Part shown: piece after piece, positions 7,707-15,040 of the stretch | Numbering within the stretch: the first letter of the stretch is position 1 | Layout: every line of letters begins with the position of its first letter | Source: Streptomyces cyaneofuscatus | Lineage (GTDB): Bacteria; Actinomycetota; Actinomycetes; Streptomycetales; Streptomycetaceae | Assembly: GCF_000718135.1 (NCBI RefSeq) | Contig: NZ_JOEM01000017.1 | Span: forward strand, 62,001-126,000 | DNA length: 64,000 bases | Direction: 5' to 3' | The notes under the pieces: model-generated | The model's input: the letters and a program-made list of their open reading frames with translations, nothing else | Database searches by the model: none | Told to the model about the DNA's origin: nothing | Made by a program: the position numbers and the translations under genes

Positions 7707-9869
7707 TCAGGAACCTGGCGTCCTCCCCGGCAGCTCACGGCCGGTCAAGGACGCCAGGTCCGAAGCGACCTGCTCCGCCTCGGCGGCTCCGATCTCCTGG
7801 AAGAGCCGTGCGGCGAGAGCCCACCAGCGCGCAGCCCGCACCCGGTCGCCCGAGGCGAGGGCTGCGGTGCCGAGCCTGCGCAGGCTCGTCGCCTCCTGGT
7901 GGGCGCTCCCCGCTGCTCTGCTGTGGCTGACGGCCTGGCCGTGAGCGTGTTCGGCACGTCCCGCCTCGCCCCGGCGCAGGTACAGAATCCCCAGGCTGTT
8001 GAACCCCTGTGCGGCCTCCAGATGCAACTGCAGACGCACCGCGATCCCTATCGCCTCCTCGACATGGGCCACCGCGTCGGCGAACCGGCCCAGGTCGGTC
8101 TCCACACTCGCCATGGTCCGCAGGGTGATGCACACGTGCCGGTCCGATGCGTCGAGCCGGTAGTACGCGAGGGCCTCGCGCTGCTTGGCCAGGGCGTCGG
8201 GCAGCGCGCCGCGCCGGCGGAGGACCGACGCGATGTTGGCCGACGCACCCGCCCGGCCGCGTCGGTCGCCCAGCTCGCCGAAGAGGTCGTGGGCTCTCCT
8301 GTAGTGCTGCTCCGCCTCGCCGGACCGGCCCGCTGCGACCAGTGCCATCCCGAGGTTGGTGCGGGTCAGCGCTTCGGCCCGGCGATCGCCCAGCCGGAGG
8401 GTCGCCTGGAGAGCGGCCTCATGGGTGGCGATCCAGGCGTCCAGACGCTTGGTGAAGTAGAAGTAGCCCCTGACGGCATGCGCCAGCCGCCAGCGACGGT
8501 CGTCGTACCGCTCGTCGCCGGACGTGCACAGGGCGGTCAGCGTGGGCAGGGTCGTATCCAGCCACGACAGGGCCGAGGCCGGGTTCGCCAGCTCCGGCCC
8601 GGGCGCGGCCGGACGGTGGAGCGGGACGCGGAACCGCATCGGCGCCACCAGGTCGTCCGCCCGGTCCGAGACCCCGAGGTAGTAGTCGTACAGCCGGGCC
8701 AGGACCGTGTCGCGTTCCGCCGCGCAGAGCTCACCCGCGTACGCGCGCAACAGGTCATGGGCCTCGAACCGCCCGGGGCCGGTCTCGGTGAGCAGGTTCC
8801 CCCGCACCAGGGCGAGCAGGGCTGTCGCGGCGTCGTCGGTCGTGGTGCCGGTGGCCGCCGCCAGGGCGAACACGTCGATGCCGGGGCCCGGGTGGACACC
8901 CAGCACGCGAAAGGCCCGGGACGCGTTTTCGGACAGCGCCCGGTAGGACCAGGAGAACACCGTACGCAGCGCGGAGCCGCCGTCGTTCCCGGTGTCCAGG
9001 AAGTCCAGCCGGGTGTCCGTCCCCATGGACCCGCCGAAGCGCGCGCCGTCCTCGGCGCCGCTCTCCGCGGCCCGGCTGGCCGCGATCCTCAGGGCGAGCG
9101 GCAGTCCACCGCAGAACCGGGCCAGCGCGCGGGTACTTCCCGCGTCGTCCGCGTGGTCACCGGGCGACGCCCCGAGCACAGCCAGCGCGTCGCTCTCGCC
9201 CAGGAGGCGCAGCGGCAGGAAGCAGACCTGGTGGTGCACCGCGAGACCGGCCAGACGGGCCCGGCTGGTGACGATCGCCACGCAGTCCCCGCCGCCGGGG
9301 AGCAGCGGGCGGATCTGTTCCACCCGGCTCGCGTTGTCCAGGAGGACCAGCACACGGCGGCCCGCGATCAGGGTGCGGAAGGCGGCCGCTCGCTCGGCGG
9401 TCGTCGCGAGCTTGTCGGGGTCGGCCTGGCCGAGGGCCCGCAGGAACGCCGCCAGCACGTCATGGGCGTTCAGTGGCTCGCCCGGGCCGAACCCCTGGAG
9501 GTCTACGTACAGTTGACCGCCCGGGAACTCCTCCCGCACCCGTCCCGCCCAGTGCAGGGCCAGTGCGGTCTTGCCGATGCCCGCCATCCCCGTGATCAGG
9601 GCGATACCGCCCGCCGCCAGGGCGGTATCCAGGGTGGCGAGTTCGCGATCCCGCCCGACGAGCGGTCCGCTTTCCCGAGGAATCTGCCGGGGCGGAAGCG
9701 GGGCCGGGCGGGCGGGGGCAGGGGCGTGCAGATGGACGCCCCCATGAATGATCCCGGCCTGGACCACCGGGCCGTATCCGATGTCGACCTTGTTGTCGAC
9801 ACGGGACGGAGGCGCAGGTCGCGGTGGTTGCGGGGTGGGTTGTCTGCGGGGCGCCGGCCCTCCGGTCAT
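7707..9869 (-). CDS. STAND NTPase (NB-ARC type) with C-terminal TPR repeats
   Basis: A signal-transducing P-loop ATPase. Residues 28-48 (VDIGYGPVVQAGIIHGGVHLH) are a short motif seen at the front of many streptomycete STAND and conflict-type proteins. The NTPase domain has Walker A GMAGIGKT at 94-101, Walker B RVLVLLD at 172-178, the TSR sensor at 201-203 and the GLPLAL motif at 255-260. A winged-helix region follows, and residues ~450-690 are degenerate TPR helices. No AfsR-type DNA-binding domain is present, so it is not a SARP. ATG 9869 has no clear ribosome-binding site and lies 26 bases after the TIR-like gene, so it is probably translated from that transcript. Expected role: sensor/oligomerising switch. 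Confidence 0.9.
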   Translation of the reverse strand: MTGGPAPRRQPTPQPPRPAPPSRVDNKVDIGYGPVVQAGIIHGGVHLHAPAPARPAPLPPRQIPRESGPLVGRDRELATLDTALAAGGIALITGMAGIGKTALALHWAGRVREEFPGGQLYVDLQGFGPGEPLNAHDVLAAFLRALGQADPDKLATTAERAAAFRTLIAGRRVLVLLDNASRVEQIRPLLPGGGDCVAIVTSRARLAGLAVHHQVCFLPLRLLGESDALAVLGASPGDHADDAGSTRALARFCGGLPLALRIAASRAAESGAEDGARFGGSMGTDTRLDFLDTGNDGGSALRTVFSWSYRALSENASRAFRVLGVHPGPGIDVFALAAATGTTTDDAATALLALVRGNLLTETGPGRFEAHDLLRAYAGELCAAERDTVLARLYDYYLGVSDRADDLVAPMRFRVPLHRPAAPGPELANPASALSWLDTTLPTLTALCTSGDERYDDRRWRLAHAVRGYFYFTKRLDAWIATHEAALQATLRLGDRRAEALTRTNLGMALVAAGRSGEAEQHYRRAHDLFGELGDRRGRAGASANIASVLRRRGALPDALAKQREALAYYRLDASDRHVCITLRTMASVETDLGRFADAVAHVEEAIGIAVRLQLHLEAAQGFNSLGILYLRRGEAGRAEHAHGQAVSHSRAAGSAHQEATSLRRLGTAALASGDRVRAARWWALAARLFQEIGAAEAEQVASDLASLTGRELPGRTPGS

Positions 9870-9895
9870 GGGTTCAGTGTCACCGGGGACGGGGC

Positions 9896-11449
9896 TCAGG
9901 ACAACTGGGTGCCGACCTGCACGCGGATGTGGGCGTAGCCCGCTACGTCCTCGAACGTCATGAGCTGAAAGTTCTTCGGGCTGCCGGCTGCTAGCCCCGA
10001 CACGGCCCCTTGCGCGGTGCCGAGGATCTCCCCGCTCGTGCTGTAGAAGGTCGCGTCGATGGACAGGAACGACACATCCGATGTGGGGGAGAGGACTTCG
10101 CCGTAGACGACGTGGTTGCCCAAGGTGTCCGGCTTGGCGACGACCTTGTCGAAGGTGACGGGTGCGCTCCGGCCCTCCGCCGACGGGCGCCCCGCCGGAG
10201 GCTCCGGGCTTCGCGGTGGCCGGCCGTATGCGGCCGAGGCCTCCGGCGGCGCCGGCTTCTCGGAGGAGGGCGGGGTCAGGTCCCCCGCCGAATGCCAGTC
10301 CGTGCCGCTCAGGTTGACCGGGCAGCCGACCGCCTCCAGCCGCATGGCCAATCTCTGCCGGCTCCGGGACGAGTCGGTCAGCCGGACCACGTACCGGCCG
10401 CCCAGATCGCTGAGCGGGCGGACCTTTCCGAACTCGACCAGGATGGTGCGGTCGGGGAACCGGCCGAAGGCCAGCCCTGCTTCGAAGAGCACATTGGGGC
10501 GTGCCTGGCCCATCGGCCGCAGCTCCCAGTCGTCCGGGCCGTCACCGTGCTCCGGTTTCAGATACACGACATCGTCCGGTGTCATGAACACCAGGAATGC
10601 CTGGGCCGCCTCCATCGCCGCGTCCAGTGCATCGCCGACGTAGGGCGCCCCCTGCCCGGTGAGGCTCAGGACTTCCGTCCACTCGCGGGGATCGAGGCCG
10701 ATGGTACGCAGAAAGGTGAACAACTCGCGCCGGGCCCTGTGGTCCCGACCGTGGAAGACGATCACCGTCCGGTTCCGCGGGGCGGGCAACTCCGGCGTGC
10801 GCACAGCCGTATGCACCACAGGGCTGAGCCCCTCCTCCTCGCCGCCCCCACCGGGCAGACGCACGAACTCTTCGGGTTCTCCGGCAAAGGTGAGACGGTA
10901 CCTCTGCGGTTCCTTCATGGTCGCGACCCAGTCCTGCAGCTTCGTCAGACCTCGTGTCACGGTGACCGACACCTCGATCACGACCTCGCTCGCCACGGTT
11001 CCCTTCGGCCGTTGCAGCAGGCAGCCGAGTTGATGCCCCTCGGGCCGGAGGTGTCCCTCACCACCGGGGGGTTCCAGCACCCAGGTCACCTGGGAGGACC
11101 CCACCCCTCTTGCCGGTGCCGCCCCTCCGTGGAGGTGCCGCTCCGCTCCGCTGTCGTGCTTTGCTTCGATGCCCGGACCGGCGAATTCGGCGCTGATGCT
11201 CACCTGCTGGTAGCGCCCCTGCTTGAGCGGTTCAAGAGTGACCGGGAACACGACATAGGAATACTCCCAGGTGTCCGAGTCGACCAGCCGTGCGAACCGG
11301 GCCAGGGTGGGGCCGTCGGGCCGGAACACATCAGCCCTTCCGAAGAGCACATGGCCGGCCGGCTCCCACCGGCGGTCGGATCCGGCGACCGGGACGCTGA
11401 AGTAGAGCTCTTCGACCCCGGCGACGACCGGTTCGGGGTTGCTGCTCAT
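9896..11449 (-). CDS. TIR-like (CAP12/Pycsar-type) protein with FxLYD-like C-terminus
   Basis: Start chosen at ATG 11449 because GAGGAG lies 6 bases before it; the longer frame from 11476 lacks a site. Three parts are visible in 517 residues. Residues 1-~190 are a beta-rich region I do not recognise. Residues ~227-385 match the predicted nucleotide-binding TIR-like family: TVIVFHGRDHRARRELFTFL, LTGQGAPYVGDALDAA, FMTPDDVV, and GQARPNVLFEAGLAFGRFP with the likely catalytic Glu at 323. Relatives of this family degrade NAD+ or act as nucleotide-triggered effectors. A Pro-rich linker (~395-425) leads to a C-terminal ~85-residue beta domain (NHVVYGEVLSPTSDVSFLSIDA) resembling FxLYD domains. First gene of a leftward pair with the STAND gene. 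Confidence 0.85.
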   Translation of the reverse strand: MSSNPEPVVAGVEELYFSVPVAGSDRRWEPAGHVLFGRADVFRPDGPTLARFARLVDSDTWEYSYVVFPVTLEPLKQGRYQQVSISAEFAGPGIEAKHDSGAERHLHGGAAPARGVGSSQVTWVLEPPGGEGHLRPEGHQLGCLLQRPKGTVASEVVIEVSVTVTRGLTKLQDWVATMKEPQRYRLTFAGEPEEFVRLPGGGGEEEGLSPVVHTAVRTPELPAPRNRTVIVFHGRDHRARRELFTFLRTIGLDPREWTEVLSLTGQGAPYVGDALDAAMEAAQAFLVFMTPDDVVYLKPEHGDGPDDWELRPMGQARPNVLFEAGLAFGRFPDRTILVEFGKVRPLSDLGGRYVVRLTDSSRSRQRLAMRLEAVGCPVNLSGTDWHSAGDLTPPSSEKPAPPEASAAYGRPPRSPEPPAGRPSAEGRSAPVTFDKVVAKPDTLGNHVVYGEVLSPTSDVSFLSIDATFYSTSGEILGTAQGAVSGLAAGSPKNFQLMTFEDVAGYAHIRVQVGTQLS

Positions 11450-11537
11450 CCGGCTCTCCTCGACAGGGTGGCCCAACGGGGACGCGCAGGGTCAAGAATA
11501 CGTTCATGACCGACAGTTCCCTCTTCGGTAGGCACCG
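11450..11537. promoter_or_regulatory. Divergent intergenic region between TIR-like and CHAT genes
   Basis: These 88 bases must contain the promoters for both directions. On the plus strand TACGTT (11499-11504) fits a -10 element, though no good -35 precedes it. An 11-codon frame starts at ATG 11506 and ends in TGA at 11539-11541, overlapping the GTG start of the CHAT gene (GTGA). Whether that short frame is translated is unknown. Confidence 0.45.
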
Positions 11538-14108
11538 GTGAACGGCGGCGACGCCTACCGGGGCGACATCACCCGGCACCCCTCGTCGAAACTGATCTTC
11601 GCCGCCTGGCAACGGAGTTCGGCCGAGCGCAGGCGCATTCCGGTGGAATGCCGGCCTCCCGGAGCGATCGCGCTCAGGTGCCGCTACCGTCACCTGACAG
11701 ACCCGGCCGAGCCGTACGGTGTTCCCGCCCCGGTGACCGCCGAACTCTGGAACCAGGCGCTCACCGCGGAAACCGAGATCGACAACGCGGTGCACGCCGG
11801 GCGCTTCGCCCACGCCACGGCGTTGTGCCGCGAACTCATCGACGGCCCCTACGACGAACTCACCGTCACCAATGCGCTGATCGGCGCGGGAGATGTGCAC
11901 CGGGCGCGAGGAGAGGTCGAAGAGGCAATCGCGCAGTACGACTTGGCGCTCCGCCGCGCCGACGCCTGCGGGTACCGCTTCGGGCGGCTGCGCGCGCTGG
12001 CCGGGCTGGGGCATGTGGCACTGAACCAGCACTCCGTCGAGCGGGCCCGGGAGATGTACGGGGAAGCGAGGGAACTGGCCCGTAGCATCGGCGATCCGCT
12101 CTACGAGGCGAACGCCTTGTTCGGCTCGGCCGAGTGCGCGGAGCGGTCGCGTGACGTGACGGGGGCGATCGAGATCCACCAGCAGGCGCACGCGCTGTAC
12201 GTCGATGTCGCTTCCGTCACCGGCCAGGCCCACGCGGCCCAGCGCATCGGAGTGCTGTACCACCGGGCCGGGCGCCTCCCGATCGCCCGTACGTGGCTGG
12301 TGGTCGCCGCGAAGGCCTTCGGGCAGTTCGACGACCCCGTCGGTACGGTCAATGTGCTGGAGAGCATGGGGGATCTGCTTCTCCATGTGGACGAGACGGA
12401 CGAGGCCGAAGCGCGCTACCGCGACGCCTGGACGATCGCCCAGGCACATGGTCTCGCCTCGGCCGAGGCGCACGCAGTGCAGAATTTCGGGCGGGTGGCC
12501 CGCGCCCGCCGGGACTGGTCCGCAGCTGTGGTGCTCTTCGAGAAGGCCGCGGCCGCCTACCGGGAGACCGGGGACCTGCTGGGGGTCTGCAACGCCCTCG
12601 AGAAGCTCGCAGAATGCCGGGAGAGGCTGGGGGACCCGTCCGGCCGGGCGCAGGCGGTGCGGGACCGGGTCGCCGCCGTGTTCGCGATCGAGGAGTACCG
12701 GGCGGCCCACCGCGAAGCAGGCGTGCAACAGGAGTACCGCGAACGCTTCGGCCCGGTGTACGCCTCGGCTCTGCGCGCGGCGGTGCGGGCCGGGGCGCCG
12801 GAGTCGTTCGTGGTGGTGGCCGACGGACTGGCCGGCCGGCGGCTCGCCGGTCTGGCGACGCGGGAGGTCCCGGCCGGCGTCGCCGGCCGTCTGGTCTTCC
12901 TGCAGGATCTCCTGGTCAGGAGTGACGAGCGCTGGCTGGCCCAGCGCCGCGCGCCTGGTGCGGGCGGGATGCAGCTGCCGCCGGACACGCCACGGCAGCA
13001 GCGCGTCGCCGTGATGATGGGCAGCCTCGCGATCGGGGACACGGTGCGCGAACCGGCGCGCGCGGCTGTCGAGGACCTGCTGGCGGCGGTCTACCTGCCA
13101 CCCGCCGACGAAGGCGCGGATCTGCTGGCCGCGGTACCGGACCGCTGCCATCTGCTCCAGTTGGTGATCGACCCGGACGATCCCCGGCTGCTCCACCGGC
13201 TGTGGCGTGACGAGCAGGGGGAAAGCCGACTGGACAGCGTCGAGTTGAGCGATGCCTGCACCAGGCTGCTGGCCGTGGTGCGGTCCGACAGCCAGGAGCA
13301 CAGCTCACTGCGCCCCGCCGATGTGACGGTCCTCGGCGAGCTGTTGCCCGAAGGGCTGCGGCGGGCGCTCGCGGACGCTGCCGTTCCGCGGCTGCTCCTG
13401 GTCCCGGCCGGCGGACTCTGGCTCGTTCCCTGGGGGGCCGTCCCCGTCGGTCCCCGCCGGCTGCTGGCCGAGAGCACCGAGTACGTTGTCTGCCCCTCGC
13501 TCGTCATCCAGCGCGTGCTGGTCCGGCGCGGCCCCGCCCGGCCCGTCGACAAGCCCTCGTGCCTGTGGCGCAACCCCAGGATGGAAAGCCTGAGGCTCAC
13601 CGAGTTGAGGGCTGACGGACGGTGGACCTTCGACCTGCCGGCCACCGCCTCGCAGATCTCATCCGTCCTGGCCGCCGATGCCCACACCGTCGTCGTGCTG
13701 TGCCACGGCCGTCCGGCGGTAGGGCCAGGCCACTACCTGGAGCTGGAACCCGGCAGCTGGCTGCTGCCCGCGGACCTGCTCGACGGCACCCCACCCCAGC
13801 GCTTCTATCTCTTCACGTGCTGGGGCGGCGGTGTCCCCGGCCAGGCCATGACCGAACCCGTCACCATCGCGACCCTCGCCCTGGTGACGGGTTCGGTGGA
13901 GGTGCTGGCCACCGTGGGGGAGTACGGCGACACCCCGGACGGCGACGAGTTCGCCCAATGGGTGCTGGAGCCGCTGAGCACCGCCGGCACACCTCTCAGC
14001 CGGGCGGTCCACCTGGCGAGCACGAGGCTTCTGGCCTTGGAGGGGGCCTGGGAGTGGCCCCTGCGGGACTGGGCCCCACTGCTGCCTCTGGGCACTTTCC
14101 ACGACTGA
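11538..14108 (+). CDS. TPR-CHAT domain protein (caspase-like protease)
   Basis: Residues ~70-350 are tandem TPR-like helical repeats (for example GAGDVHRARGEVEEAIAQYDLALRRADACG). From ~600 to the end is a CHAT domain, the caspase-related protease fold of bacterial conflict systems: LVPAGGLWLVPWGAVPVG precedes the core, then VVVLCHGRP with catalytic His723 and FYLFTCWGGG with catalytic Cys761, and a C-terminal WAPLLPLG. 856 residues. The start is GTG 11538 with only a weak upstream ggtagg; GTG codons near 11700 are alternatives that would drop a poorly conserved leader. It is divergent from the TIR-like/STAND pair, 88 bases away. Likely the executioner protease; target proteins are not visible. 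Confidence 0.88.
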   Translation: MNGGDAYRGDITRHPSSKLIFAAWQRSSAERRRIPVECRPPGAIALRCRYRHLTDPAEPYGVPAPVTAELWNQALTAETEIDNAVHAGRFAHATALCRELIDGPYDELTVTNALIGAGDVHRARGEVEEAIAQYDLALRRADACGYRFGRLRALAGLGHVALNQHSVERAREMYGEARELARSIGDPLYEANALFGSAECAERSRDVTGAIEIHQQAHALYVDVASVTGQAHAAQRIGVLYHRAGRLPIARTWLVVAAKAFGQFDDPVGTVNVLESMGDLLLHVDETDEAEARYRDAWTIAQAHGLASAEAHAVQNFGRVARARRDWSAAVVLFEKAAAAYRETGDLLGVCNALEKLAECRERLGDPSGRAQAVRDRVAAVFAIEEYRAAHREAGVQQEYRERFGPVYASALRAAVRAGAPESFVVVADGLAGRRLAGLATREVPAGVAGRLVFLQDLLVRSDERWLAQRRAPGAGGMQLPPDTPRQQRVAVMMGSLAIGDTVREPARAAVEDLLAAVYLPPADEGADLLAAVPDRCHLLQLVIDPDDPRLLHRLWRDEQGESRLDSVELSDACTRLLAVVRSDSQEHSSLRPADVTVLGELLPEGLRRALADAAVPRLLLVPAGGLWLVPWGAVPVGPRRLLAESTEYVVCPSLVIQRVLVRRGPARPVDKPSCLWRNPRMESLRLTELRADGRWTFDLPATASQISSVLAADAHTVVVLCHGRPAVGPGHYLELEPGSWLLPADLLDGTPPQRFYLFTCWGGGVPGQAMTEPVTIATLALVTGSVEVLATVGEYGDTPDGDEFAQWVLEPLSTAGTPLSRAVHLASTRLLALEGAWEWPLRDWAPLLPLGTFHD

Positions 14109-14144
14109 CGGCCGCGGAACCGGCCCACTGAGGACGTGCCGGGG

Positions 14145-14903
14145 TCACTCCGGGAGCGTCAGCCTGCGGGTGACGCGCAGTGCCGAGGAGAGCAGCTGGG
14201 CCTTGACCTCGCTGGTCCGGTACATCCGGTCCGAGCGGAAGGAGATGCCGAGCGAGCCGACCTGGTCGCCGCTGTACACGCGTACGGCGACGCACGTCGT
14301 GCCGCGCCGGTACTCCTCCCGGTCCATGGAGAGCGGTGCCAGCGGTGACGCGTCCAGCTCCCGGATCAGCTCCTCGCGGCGCGTGATGGTGTGGGACGTC
14401 AGGTCGGCCAGGGGGTGGCGGGAGAGGTAGTTGGCGCGGGCCTCCTCGTCGAGCCCGCCCAGCACGCTCTTGCCCAGCGCGGTGGCGTGCCCGGCGTCCT
14501 CGAAGCCCACCCAGAGGTCGACGCGGGGGGCCCGTGGGCTGTCGACGATCTGGAGGACCCGGATCTCCCCCTCGTCGTACAGCGTCAGGTAGGCGGCGGC
14601 GGAGAGGCCGTCGCGCAGGGATGTCAGGAGCGGGCGGATGCTCTGGGTCCACGTCCCGTCACCGAATCCGGCGCCCGGCGACGGGCCCCGGTCGGCGAGG
14701 GTGAAGGCGCCGTCGTCCAGCTCGTCGAGGTAGCCGTCCTCGGCCAGGGCGTGCAGATGGTCCTCGGCAACGGCTTCGGGCAGCTCGGCCTCCCGGGCCA
14801 GCTGCTCGGCGGGGGCGCCCGTCGGGTGTGCCCCGGCGGCCTCCAGCAACCGGAGGTCCCGCTGGACGGACACGGTGGGCTCGGGGCCGGCCTGGTCACC
14901 CAT
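14145..14903 (-). CDS. IclR family transcriptional regulator
   Basis: 252 residues. The N-terminal winged helix is VQRDLRLLEAAGAHPTGAPAEQLAREAELPEAVAEDHLHALAEDGYL. The C-terminal effector domain carries the IclR landmarks: LWVGFEDAGHATALGKSVLGGLDEEARANYL, then CVAVRVYSGDQVGSLGISFRS. The IclR effector domain binds small carboxylic acids or similar ligands. ATG 14903 has no strong Shine-Dalgarno. It lies downstream of the ceramidase gene in the same direction but a strong hairpin (14987-15026) separates them. Targets unknown. Confidence 0.92.
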   Translation of the reverse strand: MGDQAGPEPTVSVQRDLRLLEAAGAHPTGAPAEQLAREAELPEAVAEDHLHALAEDGYLDELDDGAFTLADRGPSPGAGFGDGTWTQSIRPLLTSLRDGLSAAAYLTLYDEGEIRVLQIVDSPRAPRVDLWVGFEDAGHATALGKSVLGGLDEEARANYLSRHPLADLTSHTITRREELIRELDASPLAPLSMDREEYRRGTTCVAVRVYSGDQVGSLGISFRSDRMYRTSEVKAQLLSSALRVTRRLTLPE

Positions 14904-14986
14904 GCCACCAGCATGGACCCGGGGCGGGGGCCCGGCATCTCGGGTACGGAAACCCGTGGTGGGCCGCGGTTCCGGGCCGGTCGGAG

Positions 14987-15026
14987 CCGTGGTGCGGGCG
15001 GCCTGTCCGTGCCGCCCGCACCACGG
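14987..15026 (-). terminator. Strong 16-bp hairpin after the ceramidase gene
   Basis: Perfect 16-bp arms beginning CCGTGGTGCGGGCGGC, with an 8-base loop (ctgtccgt), located 15 bases past the end of the ceramidase gene. No U tract. It should end the leftward ceramidase transcript before the IclR gene. Confidence 0.8.
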
Positions 15027-15040
15027 TCCGTGACCTCAGG

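Noticed and set aside
7707..9869. AfsR/SARP-type transcriptional activator
   Set aside because: There is no N-terminal winged-helix DNA-binding or BTAD domain; only the NB-ARC and TPR parts are present.
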